The notes below the pieces were generated by a model. It did not search any database and had not been told where the DNA came from. It saw nothing but the letters and a program-made list of their open reading frames with translations. From Cognatundibacterium luofuense (lineage in GTDB: Bacteria; Pseudomonadota; Gammaproteobacteria; Burkholderiales; Burkholderiaceae_D), in assembly GCF_018139685.1 (NCBI RefSeq), contig NZ_JAGSPN010000003.1, positions 62,001 through 126,000 on the forward strand: 64,000 nt of DNA, written 5' to 3'. The position numbers and the translations under genes are program-made. This document shows positions 8,315-18,341 of the stretch, piece after piece. Numbering within the stretch: the first letter of the stretch is position 1; every line of letters starts with the position of its first letter.

Positions 8315-9304
8315 TTATTTTTGATGACGAAATGGTGAGTGGCGCGCATAAATGACTTCAAACCGCTTCGCTGCTTCCGGGTCCAGAAAACCGGCTTCCG
8401 CGTCCACCCATGGCGGACGTTTTCCGGCTTTCGCCACTACTTCATTAACGCGCTGTATCACTTTTTTTCCCCACGGGCTTTTGGTGCAGCCGACGTAACC
8501 TATCGTGTATTCGGGAATGCCGGCAATCGGTACATACGCCAGTTTCAGCGGCGTTTCCAGTTGCCGTGCGTACCAGTTCGCTTCATTGGCATAGGCAACG
8601 ACATAACTGATCCAGCCAGTAGAAATCTGACGAAACGCCGCTTGCCCGTCATCACTGCTGACGATGATATTCTTTTGTCCGGCAGCGGCTTCAAACGCAC
8701 TCAACACCGGCGGCGGGTAACCGCGCTTTTCCTGACGCACGGTGGTCAGGCTGGTGTCGTGTACCAGCTTGCTCATATCGACTTCGCCTTTGGCATTGCG
8801 ATATGGCGCCAGTTTCGGCAGCAGTCTGACCGGTAACACAACGTGATGTGGCAAGACAAATTCGACCGGATCGCTGAAATCAACATACTGCTCGCGTTCC
8901 GCGGTTTTAATCAGGCTGGGTTCACAGACCAGCTCACCCTGTCGCATCAGTCCGAATACCCGCGACATGCTGGATGGCTCAATTACATGCTTGATATCCG
9001 GCGTGCGTTCGATGAAATAGCGCAGAAAAACATCGGCATAGCCGGTTCCTTTATGCGGACCGCTGCCAATAATCGCGGGCGGAAAATCCGGCATTTGCCA
9101 GCTGATGGTCAGCTCGGCGGCTTGCGCGGTGCCGCAGGCGGCAATACTTAGCCACGCAGCCATCGCTTGTATAGGGCGCAGATCGCGCCGTTGACCGGCA
9201 GGCTGAGACCTTACGGTTCTGATTGCGGGAAAAGCGTTTTTGTTCTCGTGCATCGTCATCGCAGAAATCCGGATGATATTTGTAAAATTTATATTGAAAT
9301 GCAT
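8315..9304 (-). CDS. periplasmic solute-binding protein, TIGR02285-like
   Basis: About 329 residues. The mature part begins ELTISWQMPDFPPAII and reads like the TIGR02285 group, which is related to family 3 solute-binding proteins (SPPx, AEREQYVDFSDPVEF, and a C-terminal GYVGCTKSPWGKKVIQRVN region). A short hydrophobic segment ending CGTAQA before residue 63 looks like the end of a signal peptide. The real start is uncertain, because the long N-terminal extension lacks a good ribosome site; ATGs at 9259, 9253 and 9163 are alternatives. No permease gene is nearby. The following gene is a diguanylate cyclase, so a sensory rather than transport role is likely. Confidence 0.7.
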   Translation of the reverse strand: MHFNINFTNIIRISAMTMHENKNAFPAIRTVRSQPAGQRRDLRPIQAMAAWLSIAACGTAQAAELTISWQMPDFPPAIIGSGPHKGTGYADVFLRYFIERTPDIKHVIEPSSMSRVFGLMRQGELVCEPSLIKTAEREQYVDFSDPVEFVLPHHVVLPVRLLPKLAPYRNAKGEVDMSKLVHDTSLTTVRQEKRGYPPPVLSAFEAAAGQKNIIVSSDDGQAAFRQISTGWISYVVAYANEANWYARQLETPLKLAYVPIAGIPEYTIGYVGCTKSPWGKKVIQRVNEVVAKAGKRPPWVDAEAGFLDPEAAKRFEVIYARHSPFRHQK

Positions 9305-9588
9305 GATGACACTGCGCGGTCTGACTGACTCTGATGCAGCGCATAACTGGCGCGAGGCATTATATCAGTGCCAATCTTGCTCCTGTGTTATTGCAAGCGC
9401 TGAATATGGCTGAAAGATCGGATTTAATCGCTATTTCTTTAGGAAAATTAATAATTTTTTCATTTTTATGGCAATTAACATGTCAACAGTATGGCAATTC
9501 GTTATCATGCTATTCGATAATCTATGCAGAAATAACAACATATTTATCTGAATATCCCGTTAATCCTATTCTTAAAAGGAAGCCTGAT

Positions 9589-11043
9589 ATGTGGAAACCG
9601 GTGCTGGCAGCGATTCCTGCCATGTTGTACTCAACCTTTACCTTTGCTGCCGGTACGGCATCGTGTGAACAGGTGTTAAAGCAATTAGCAAGCCAGCTGA
9701 TGGACGCCACTTGCGTTGAAAGTGCTGATCTGACGACCCGCAATCCGGCCACCACGCCCGAAGACAATGCGATCAAATCACTGCCGCCGTTTGCATTTAT
9801 GCCGCGTTCTGACCGCGCCATTCTGATGCCGGATGAACGCCGCAGAACCCCGATTCTGAAAGCCGTCCCCGGATTGCAGATTCAGGCGCGCTTTGTCAGC
9901 GATCCTTTACAGCAGGGACGTTTCCTGCTGCGCTTGCCGAAAGACTGGAACGGTCGTCTGGTGATTGCCGGTGCATCCGGTGCGCGCAGCGAGTTCAATG
10001 GCGATTTCGCATGGAGCGATTATCTGGTGCAAAAGGGATACGCCTATGCCTCGCAAAATAAAGGCGTGCTGAGTTCACAATCCAGTCAGGCTGACGACCC
10101 GCTCGCATGTCGTACTGCGCCGGACTCCGATACCTATGTGCGCTACTACGATAATGAAGCAGGACAGGAATTTACGCGCTGGCGCGATTTCATGGTGCTG
10201 GCAGCGCGAGTGGCACGTCAGGGTGTTCAGTTTGCTTACGGCAAAGCGCCGCGTTACACCTATGCAGTCGGCACATCGAATGGCGGTTATCAGGTGCGCC
10301 GTGCGGTGGAATCTGCGCCGGAACAATTTGATGGCGGCGTGGAATGGGCGGGAACCTACGTTGGCGAGCCCGGGCCGAATTTACTGACTGCATTACCACC
10401 GGCCATACGGAATTTTCAGGCATATCAGGATTCAGGCTACGCCGCCGACAGCCTTGCCGCCCGCAATCTGCTGGCGGCAGGCTATCCGCCGGATCTGATC
10501 ATCGAAAAAGATGGTAAGAAAACCTCCTTCCTCGCATATCACTCCATGCATTTCTGGGAGCCAACCCAGTGCCAGTGGCAAAAGCGCCTCGATCCTGACT
10601 ACAACACCTATGGCGCAGGCCCCGGCAATTACAACTATCTGGCGCGCTTATCTGCTTCCGGTGTCGGTAAAAACGTAGCTGCGATTGCGACTACCGGCCA
10701 TATCCGCCGTCCGTTAATTACCGTGGCTGGCACCATGGATGGCTTACTGCCGATTGATTTACATGCACGCGCCTATGCACGTCAGGTGGCGGCACAGGCA
10801 GGGCGCAATGCACCGGCTTACCGCTTGTATGAAATCCAGAACGGCAACCACGTCGAAAGCCTCGCCGACGATTTCCCGCAACTGGAACTGATGTGGCCGC
10901 ACGCCCAGCATGCGTTTGATCTGTTAGTTGCCGCCGTCGAGCAAAAGAAAACTCTGCCACCTGCGCAATGCGTGCCGCGTGGCGCACGCATCGCCGAACA
11001 ACCCGCCCAACCCGGTCATTGCGTGCAGCTGTTGCAACCGTAA
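9589..11043 (+). CDS. secreted alpha/beta-hydrolase (tannase or 3HB-oligomer-hydrolase-like esterase)
   Basis: A 484-residue exported esterase. The start at 9589 has an AAGGA ribosome site and gives a clean signal peptide (MWKPVLAAIPAMLYSTFTFA). The serine nucleophile lies in GTSNGGYQVRRAVE (about residue 225). A likely acid is in TMDGLLPIDLH and the likely histidine in NGNHVES (about residue 420). The fold and GxSxGG motif recall tannase/feruloyl esterases and hydroxybutyrate-oligomer hydrolases, and I cannot decide the substrate between these. A paired-cysteine pattern at the C-terminus (CVPRG, GHCVQL) suggests disulphides, which fits export. It stands alone; an 84-bp repeat follows it. Confidence 0.72.
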   Translation: MWKPVLAAIPAMLYSTFTFAAGTASCEQVLKQLASQLMDATCVESADLTTRNPATTPEDNAIKSLPPFAFMPRSDRAILMPDERRRTPILKAVPGLQIQARFVSDPLQQGRFLLRLPKDWNGRLVIAGASGARSEFNGDFAWSDYLVQKGYAYASQNKGVLSSQSSQADDPLACRTAPDSDTYVRYYDNEAGQEFTRWRDFMVLAARVARQGVQFAYGKAPRYTYAVGTSNGGYQVRRAVESAPEQFDGGVEWAGTYVGEPGPNLLTALPPAIRNFQAYQDSGYAADSLAARNLLAAGYPPDLIIEKDGKKTSFLAYHSMHFWEPTQCQWQKRLDPDYNTYGAGPGNYNYLARLSASGVGKNVAAIATTGHIRRPLITVAGTMDGLLPIDLHARAYARQVAAQAGRNAPAYRLYEIQNGNHVESLADDFPQLELMWPHAQHAFDLLVAAVEQKKTLPPAQCVPRGARIAEQPAQPGHCVQLLQP

Positions 11044-11055
11044 TTGGCGCCATCG

Positions 11056-11140
11056 TTATGCAGAAGTCTGCATCCGCTATTTACGGACAGCCAGACTTTC
11101 TGCCGACGACCGCCGGATGGCTATGCAAAAATCCGCATTT
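11056..11140 (+). repeat. 84-bp dispersed repeat, copy B
   Basis: A full-length copy of 85 bp. The arms TATGCAGAAGTCTGCAT and TATGCAAAAATCCGCATTT flank the core ACTTTCTGCCGACGAC. It sits between two convergent genes, just after the esterase stop codon. Confidence 0.85.
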
Positions 11141-11307
11141 GGGGTGAAAAGTGGTGTTTCAGGGATGACCAAGCAACTGCTTGCCTGAGTGTGGTCAATA
11201 CATCGTGTTGATTCATTGATCTTCATTATCATTAATTTGCTTATGGCAGACTTTGGCGCGGTAGAAGGTTGATACAAAATACTAGGTCATTCCACGTAGA
11301 TAAATGA

Positions 11308-12621
11308 CTAATCTTTTGGATATCCGCAATAGCTTGGTTTTTGAAATTTAGTATCTGATCGCGTTTCCTCAATCCATGAAAATTTTTCGTTAGATAGATG
11401 TTCTTTAATGAGATTGTCTGCAGTTATAGAATTTTTTAAAAAGTAAATTGATTTCAAAATTCCTTGAATTGCATTAGTTTTATTTAATAAATGTATATAT
11501 TTTCTTCTTATACTATCTTCGTCTTTATTGTGAAAAAAAATCTTTGCTTCATTTAGGTTGTTATTGTAAATTTTTATATAGCACTCTGAAAAATCTAGAT
11601 CTCGGCTAAAATAAAATAGAGCATTCAAACCCGCTAAATTTTCAGGAGTAAGTTCTGGTAAAACCGAGAGCCAAATATCATCTTGAATTTCAAATGTTTT
11701 TTTCATTTTCCTAAGAATTTCATCAATGCCCTCCTGATTTTCAACGTCCTCGCCTGAATGAGGCTTGTGTTGTTTAAGCCATTGACAGAAAAAGTTACCT
11801 ATATCTTTTTCATTGACGCCAAGTAGTGGAATCGAAATATTGATTTTTGGGGCAATTTCATAATGTTTTTCTATGATTCTTAAAGCCGTAGAAAATTCTG
11901 CGCTACCGATTTTAAACTGACTTTTAATTTCAGATTTTGCATTGGAAAATATTTCGCTACCCCAACTATTGCGAGGGGGAAGTATATTTGCAATTTCAAA
12001 TAAATTTTTCCTTGAAAGCTTCTTTGTAAACGATTTCCATTGATATTCTGTTCTTAGAAATTCATTTAGTTTATTTAATTCATCTAATGATGACTCTAAT
12101 TTTATAAATCTCTCTTTTAAGGTTACGAAGTTAATTATTTTGACATCAACGAGATGCTTTTTGCTATTGGTGTCTAGTGGATATCTAAATGTTTGACCAG
12201 TTGCGTCAATTTCAGCAATATCCATTATTTTTTCATCTAAATTGCTAACTATATTTTCAAATCTGTCGTCTAAGTTTTTGGATTTTTCTTTAAAAAAATT
12301 CCATATTTTTGCAATATCATGTGAGCCTACAAGGTCAAAATCTAGGCGAATTTCCTTAAGGCTACTGAGATGAATTATTTCTTCAATCGCACCTTTTATA
12401 CGGAGCTCAATTGAGTGTCTCATGTTAAAGCAAACGGGATAAACCATTTCGTCAACGGAATATCTCATTCCTGGGTCACTAATAACTAAATCGATAAGGA
12501 TAGTTGCTGCTTGGGAAAAGCCCTTTGCATATTCCCAGTACCCTGGAGATCCATTTTCGCCAACGCACGCATTTGCCCATGTTGGCTCACCACCTGAGAA
12601 CGTTTTATTGATTCTTTTCAT
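11308..12621 (-). CDS. orphan protein of unknown function in an AT-rich island
   Basis: A 437-residue soluble protein rich in Lys, Ile, Asn and Phe. Base composition is strikingly AT-rich compared with both flanks, so it is probably acquired. I do not recognise the family with confidence. Near residue 70 the stretch FNMRHSIELRIKGAIEEI, followed by SHDIAKIWNFF about 35 residues later, resembles the helical pattern of HEPN-type proteins, where an RxxxxH-like motif and a later histidine occur. It has no partner gene. Isolated AT-rich genes of this type are often phage-defence genes, but that is inference only. ATG start; no signal peptide or membrane segment seen. Confidence 0.7.
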   Translation of the reverse strand: MKRINKTFSGGEPTWANACVGENGSPGYWEYAKGFSQAATILIDLVISDPGMRYSVDEMVYPVCFNMRHSIELRIKGAIEEIIHLSSLKEIRLDFDLVGSHDIAKIWNFFKEKSKNLDDRFENIVSNLDEKIMDIAEIDATGQTFRYPLDTNSKKHLVDVKIINFVTLKERFIKLESSLDELNKLNEFLRTEYQWKSFTKKLSRKNLFEIANILPPRNSWGSEIFSNAKSEIKSQFKIGSAEFSTALRIIEKHYEIAPKINISIPLLGVNEKDIGNFFCQWLKQHKPHSGEDVENQEGIDEILRKMKKTFEIQDDIWLSVLPELTPENLAGLNALFYFSRDLDFSECYIKIYNNNLNEAKIFFHNKDEDSIRRKYIHLLNKTNAIQGILKSIYFLKNSITADNLIKEHLSNEKFSWIEETRSDTKFQKPSYCGYPKD

Positions 12622-12973
12622 GAGACTTTCCCGACGTCAATTTTTGAAGATATATGTAATAATTTTATATGAGACATTTAATGTAAGTATTGATGCTTGC
12701 TAAAAAACATTTTTTCGTATAATTAATATATGGATATTTTATTATTAATTTAATCTTTCATAAAATACTCATAAGGTAATTGGTATATTTTTTTTGTTAT
12801 TTTTGTGGTGTGAATAAATTGGCTTTCCAAGAAATAGAAATTGATTTTGTAATTTACATATAAATTACAAAAAATCAATTTCTATCATTTTCCCGAGAAT
12901 GTCACCAGACATTTTGGATGAGCAGAACGCCGGATTTCAGGCGAAAGACGCCTGCCAGGACTATCCAGTGTGG
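12622..12973. other. AT-rich intergenic stretch upstream of the orphan gene
   Basis: The stretch holds the promoter region of the AT-rich gene and ends abruptly near 12895, where normal base composition returns. Apart from the long hairpin at 12834-12885 nothing else was recognised. Confidence 0.5.
12834..12885. repeat. long AT-rich inverted repeat
   Basis: The left arm ATAGAAATTGATTTT plus GTAATTTA pairs with the right arm across a 4-base loop, giving about 23 base pairs interrupted only by a 2-base bulge. It marks the edge of the AT-rich island. It may be a terminator or a remnant of an element end. Confidence 0.7.
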
Positions 12974-13002
12974 CGCCATCCGTTTCTGTGTGAACGGATG
13001 GC
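12974..13002 (-). terminator. hairpin at the end of the 13.0-14.1 kb gene
   Basis: A perfect 10-bp stem (GCCATCCGTT with AACGGATGGC) and an 9-base loop lie directly after the stop codon of the minus-strand membrane protein gene. No long T run follows, so the terminator call is moderate. Confidence 0.5.
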
Positions 13003-13009
13003 TGGAAAA

Positions 13010-14056
13010 TCACTTTTTATTCTTGCGGCGTTGTTCGTAGAACTGCTGCATTTTCTTTTCCAATTCAGAATGATCAAGCTGCCACATACCCAGCGGGCCG
13101 CGGACCAGATTGAACTGATGGATGGAATCTTCTTCAAACTGGTTCCAGTATTCCCTTCTGTTTTTGTAATCAATATCCGGCGGGCCGTCGCTGACGGGTG
13201 TCAGTAAGCCATGGTCCCCCAGCCGGTAGGCGTACGATTGCGGGCCATCGGTGGAAAGTAACTGATCCACGCGCTTGATTGCCGGAATGTAGGCAAGGCT
13301 CAGTGCAACGGCGATCAGCGTGGATAAGGTCAGTGATTCTCTTGCCGGTACTTTCGATTTGCTGAGCCACCAGTACACAGGCAAGGCCAGAAGCATGATG
13401 ATTTGCATGCCCGGCATCAGTAGCCATGAAGTGCCAGCCGTTCTTAACCATTCATATTTATTCAGAAATTTTCCGTCGATCAGGGCAAAGGCCAGCAGCA
13501 GAAAGAATATCGCTACGATGACCAGTGAAGCCCGGTTTTTTTCCAGTGCGAATTCTGATTTTGCGATGCCCGGTAAGCGAAACTCAGGATCAATTCTGCG
13601 GCACAAATCGGCGGTGGCTTCGCGTGACTGGATTGCGTTAAAGCCAGTGTCGGCGCTCAGCATCAGCGGATTGTCATTCGATCCGATGGCGAGCCAGTGC
13701 AGGTTGGCACTGGCGATGCCGCTGTTGCCGTGCCAGCGTAATTGCATACTGGATTTCGGAAAGGTTTGATCGATGCGTTCGCCGGAAGGCCATTCCGCAA
13801 TCACTCTGACGCCATCCGGCAGGTTGACTAAAATACCCCTGGTTTCATAGGCAGTGAATTTGAACCGTTTGCGGAAAAAAGGTGTTCTGGAAATGTAGAT
13901 GCGATACCAGTCGCGCAATCCTTCACGCTCTACATTTTCAACGATCTGATTTTGCGTGCGTTTGCTGCGCCGGGCTTTTCTGAAAACGACCCAGAATATC
14001 GGAATCCAGCAGAGCAAAAGAATGCTGTGCAGTGTGGACAGCGTGCTGATATTCAT
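13010..14056 (-). CDS. membrane protein of unknown function
   Basis: About 348 residues from the ATG at 14056; a TTG 15 codons upstream is an alternative. One membrane helix lies at the N-terminus (SILLLCWIPIFWVVF). It is followed by a basic cytoplasmic-looking domain of about 150 residues and then three more hydrophobic helices (around VIVAIFFLLLAFALI, LMPGMQIIMLLALPVYWW and LIAVALSLAYIPAI). A hydrophilic tail rich in charged residues ends EQRRKNKK. I do not recognise the family. It is transcribed alone, with a hairpin after its stop. Confidence 0.65.
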   Translation of the reverse strand: MNISTLSTLHSILLLCWIPIFWVVFRKARRSKRTQNQIVENVEREGLRDWYRIYISRTPFFRKRFKFTAYETRGILVNLPDGVRVIAEWPSGERIDQTFPKSSMQLRWHGNSGIASANLHWLAIGSNDNPLMLSADTGFNAIQSREATADLCRRIDPEFRLPGIAKSEFALEKNRASLVIVAIFFLLLAFALIDGKFLNKYEWLRTAGTSWLLMPGMQIIMLLALPVYWWLSKSKVPARESLTLSTLIAVALSLAYIPAIKRVDQLLSTDGPQSYAYRLGDHGLLTPVSDGPPDIDYKNRREYWNQFEEDSIHQFNLVRGPLGMWQLDHSELEKKMQQFYEQRRKNKK

Positions 14057-14826
14057 AAGAAAATATTTTAAAAGGTGGTGATATCGCTGCGCCTTCCTCA
14101 ATGGAAGTGCAGCGGGCGATGTGGTGGTGCCTGATTCCGGTTCTTCGTGCGGTTTTGCGCTTGCGGCCGGATGCGCTTGTCCCGCGCATACCTGTATCTG
14201 TCTGCCGGATCGCTTAGTCTGATGCGGTATGCCATTTCAGCCTGCGGTTCAGATCTTTTGCCTTTACTGAATGGCAATAACTGACACTAGCACAGTGATA
14301 TGTTTGCAGCAATAAATCTGCGATTGCCGCACATTGCTTGCGCGGACGGGCGATCGGATACCACAGGTGGGCGGCTCAGCCGACATCGTTGCGATCCGGC
14401 TTTAAGGTATCCGGTGGCTGGATTGCCGTCTTGATTGTGCAAAAATCATCACCTGTACATTTCGGACAGCCAGACTTTCTGCCGACGACAGACGGGGTGC
14501 TGTGCTGAACACCGCATTTTGCACAAAATTGGTGCATTTTTGGCATGGGAGAGCATTCCAGCGTTGCCAGCGGCGCTGGCGGGATAAGCAGGGGCGAAAT
14601 CGCCGGCAATGCTGAAACCAGGCAATCCGCCAAATCCAAAGCATCCACGCAATCCGCCAAGCCGGCCAAAATGACCGGAACGACCAGAAAGACTAAAACA
14701 ACAACCACGGTAATCACGGTAAAAAAGCTGAAACCGGGGCATGGCCGGAGCCCTGATACCAGTTCTGCTATACTTTTTGAAATCAGGTTTGCGCTGATCG
14801 TGTGAATTGCAGCGCAGACGGAGAAC
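14057..14826. other. 770-bp intergenic stretch with one 84-bp repeat
   Basis: Apart from repeat copy C no gene was supported. A plus-strand frame at 14545-14805 and overlapping minus-strand frames are low-complexity (Thr/Lys or Val/Leu rich) and lack ribosome sites. A TATACT box near 14768 may be the -10 of the frmA promoter. Confidence 0.4.
14436..14519 (+). repeat. 84-bp dispersed repeat, copy C
   Basis: It has the left arm TGTGCAAAAATCATCACC, the core ACTTTCTGCCGACGAC, and the right arm TGTGCTGAACACCGCATTT. It lies between divergent genes. Confidence 0.85.
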
Positions 14827-16007
<1,181 letters not shown>

Positions 16008-16019
16008 TCGGAGCGGTCT

Positions 16020-16856
16020 ATGCAACGTACAGAACGACACGCCAGCTTTGGCGGCTGGCAGGAAGTCTGGCAGCACCGGTCGGAGGTTTTATCCTGCGAC
16101 ATGAAGTTTGGTATTTATTTGCCACCGGCAGCGGTGCGCGGTGAAGCTTGCCCTGTGTTGTACTGGCTGTCCGGCCTGACCTGCAACGAGCAAAACTTCA
16201 TCACCAAAGCAGGTGCGCAACAGTATGCGGCGCAGCACGGCCTTATTCTGGTGGCGCCGGATACCAGTCCGCGCGGAGCGGATGTGGCGGACGATGCGGC
16301 TTATGATCTGGGGCAGGGCGCAGGCTTTTATCTGAATGCCACGCAAGCACCGTGGGCCGCGCATTTCCGCATGGAAGATTACATCGTGCAGGAATTGCCG
16401 GCACTGATACAGCAGCATTTTGCGGTAACAGCGGCGCAGAGTATTTTCGGTCATTCTATGGGTGGACATGGCGCGCTGACACTGGCGCTGCGCCACCCGG
16501 GGCGTTACCGCAGCGTATCGGCATTTTCTCCGATTGTGGCACCGTCGCAAGTGCCGTGGGGTGAGAAAGCCTTCAGCGCCTATCTGGGTGAAGACCGCGA
16601 CCAGTGGGCGGCGCATGATGCCTGTGCGCTGATTCAAAGTCAGCTCAGCGAACGGCTGCCTTTGCTGGTGGATCAGGGCGAGGCCGATGATTTTCTGGCG
16701 AACCAGTTGCAGCCGCAACGCCTGCAAGCCGCATGCGACGCTGCCGGACACCCGCTGACCCTGCGCCGGCACCCCGGCGCCGACCACAGCTATTACTTCA
16801 TCGCCAGCCTGATCGGTGAACATATTGCCCATCACGCCAAGGCACTACAGGGCTGA
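16020..16856 (+). CDS. fghA: S-formylglutathione hydrolase
   Basis: A 278-residue esterase-D-family hydrolase that cleaves S-formylglutathione to formate and glutathione, the second step after frmA. The nucleophile elbow GHSMGGHGAL (about residue 146) and the substrate-side motifs LSGLTCNEQNF and DTSPRG are clear. A likely catalytic Asp lies in DQGEADDFL and the His in GADHSYYFI. Ribosome site GGAG, ATG start. It ends at a strong terminator. Confidence 0.95.
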   Translation: MQRTERHASFGGWQEVWQHRSEVLSCDMKFGIYLPPAAVRGEACPVLYWLSGLTCNEQNFITKAGAQQYAAQHGLILVAPDTSPRGADVADDAAYDLGQGAGFYLNATQAPWAAHFRMEDYIVQELPALIQQHFAVTAAQSIFGHSMGGHGALTLALRHPGRYRSVSAFSPIVAPSQVPWGEKAFSAYLGEDRDQWAAHDACALIQSQLSERLPLLVDQGEADDFLANQLQPQRLQAACDAAGHPLTLRRHPGADHSYYFIASLIGEHIAHHAKALQG

Positions 16857-16860
16857 TCAG

Positions 16861-17154
16861 TCAGACAAAATTCTTGTTGTCTGAGGTAAAAAAGGGAGAG
16901 TCTGACTCTCCCTTTTTATTGGGTTTCCCGCTCATTGCTCCGGTGAAATACAGTGTTACCGGAGCATGTGCCAGATCAAATTCCAGCGTTGCCCTAAGCT
17001 GGTTTTCGGTACCAATCGGCAGCTGGTAAGGCGCAAAATAGAAATCAGTGCAGGCGTTTTTTCCGGTGCCCGCTTTAATATTTCCTGCCTTCAGTGTAGT
17101 GCTGAAATGGATGGGCAGGTTCTGGCGGATGCTGGGAATGTGTTCTCTGATCAC
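16861..17154 (-). CDS. possible small protein, doubtful
   Basis: A 97-codon frame with a GTG start and no ribosome site. The middle (DFYFAPYQLPIGTENQLRATL) reads like a folded protein, but the last codons run through the fghA terminator and the start abuts the next gene's ribosome site. It may be a fragment of a lost gene. Not recognised. Confidence 0.25.
   Translation of the reverse strand: MIREHIPSIRQNLPIHFSTTLKAGNIKAGTGKNACTDFYFAPYQLPIGTENQLRATLEFDLAHAPVTLYFTGAMSGKPNKKGESDSPFFTSDNKNFV
16887..16920. terminator. bidirectional rho-independent terminator after fghA
   Basis: An AAAAAGGGAGAGTC stem pairs with GACTCTCCCTTTTT around a single-base loop centre, with A and T runs on both sides. Confidence 0.85.
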
Positions 17155-17168
17155 AGAAGGTGAAATAA

Positions 17169-18263
17169 ATGGTGCTGTCTTTGCAAAAAATTCTGTTTGG
17201 CCCGGTTCATTTCCCGGATAACGATGAATACCGGGCGTTTCAGTTTCGCTTTTTATGTATTGTGCTGATCGCCGGTGGTCTGGTGACCTTGCTGCTGCTG
17301 GGCGGTTCTGTGGGGGGTGTGAATCCCATCAGCAGACAGCATTCGGTATCAATGACAGCATTCACCACCGTCAGCTTTGGTTTATGGCTGGTTTTGCGCG
17401 GGCAGCCGCAACGGTTCTATCCGGTTGCCTGGACGTATGAACTGATTTGTCTGGCGGAATATATTTCAGCGCTGATTTTCGTTTCAGAAGATGAAATGCG
17501 TGTGATCTGGTTTTTTACCAATATCCCGGGCGTGTACATTTTGCTGGGACAGCGTGCCGGTATGGTGATCACCGCACTGACGGTGACCGGGCTGGCACTG
17601 GCAAACCGGCATTTTCCGAGACCGTATTCGGTAAATGGTCTCGCCACCGTGTTATCTGCACTGGTGTATCTGGGGGCTTTCTTCCATGTCTACGGAGCGC
17701 GTTCCGTATCGTATTTTGTCCGTATGCGCGAATCGAATCAGCGTCTGCGCCATATCGCCAGCCACGATGCATTAACCGATTTACTGAACGCAGGTGCGTA
17801 TTACGCCAGTTGCGATCAGATGATTCATCTTGCCGCGCGCCAGGGCAAACCTTACTCAGTGTTGTTTGTGGATCTGGATCACTTCAAGAAAATTAACGAT
17901 ACCTATGGTCACGAAGCCGGTGACACCGTATTGCGCAGCGTGGCATCGGTTCTGGCTGCTTCGGTGCGGCAAAGTGATGCAGTCGGCAGAATCGGTGGTG
18001 AGGAATTTTCTGTTTTTTTACCGGATACAGACCGGCATGGGGCATTCCGGCTTGCAGAGCAGTTACGGCAAAACATTGAACAGCTTCGTCCGAAATCCGG
18101 TGAGATTTTTATTCCCGTGACAGCCAGCATTGGTATTGCAACCAGCGATCACAGCGATATGTCGATGGCAGTCATTCAGCGTAAAGCTGATCAGGCGATG
18201 TACGTTGCGAAACAACAGGGACGAAACCGGGTTTCATTATTCGATCAACCCGCACCATTCTGA
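17169..18263 (+). CDS. membrane diguanylate cyclase (GGDEF) with inhibitory site
   Basis: A 364-residue inner-membrane enzyme producing cyclic di-GMP. Five or six membrane helices occupy about residues 20-185, then a GGDEF domain with HDALTDLLNAGAYYASC, LFVDLDHFKKINDTYGHEAGD and the signature GRIGGEEFSVFLP. RQSD lies exactly five residues before the signature, so the RxxD product-inhibition site is present, unlike the 7.0-kb cyclase. The ribosome site AGAAGGTG supports the ATG at 17169. It is followed closely by an AraC-type regulator on the same strand. Confidence 0.92.
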   Translation: MVLSLQKILFGPVHFPDNDEYRAFQFRFLCIVLIAGGLVTLLLLGGSVGGVNPISRQHSVSMTAFTTVSFGLWLVLRGQPQRFYPVAWTYELICLAEYISALIFVSEDEMRVIWFFTNIPGVYILLGQRAGMVITALTVTGLALANRHFPRPYSVNGLATVLSALVYLGAFFHVYGARSVSYFVRMRESNQRLRHIASHDALTDLLNAGAYYASCDQMIHLAARQGKPYSVLFVDLDHFKKINDTYGHEAGDTVLRSVASVLAASVRQSDAVGRIGGEEFSVFLPDTDRHGAFRLAEQLRQNIEQLRPKSGEIFIPVTASIGIATSDHSDMSMAVIQRKADQAMYVAKQQGRNRVSLFDQPAPF

Positions 18264-18341
18264 ATCAGGCGCAGGTCAGCAAGATTTGTGAAACACAGAC
18301 GTGGTACGCTGCAAGCATATCAACATGGCAACCACGTCATC

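Noticed and set aside
14376-14805. Hydrophobic minus-strand frame and Thr/Lys-rich plus-strand frame
   Set aside because: Low-complexity frames that overlap each other and include part of repeat C, without start signals.
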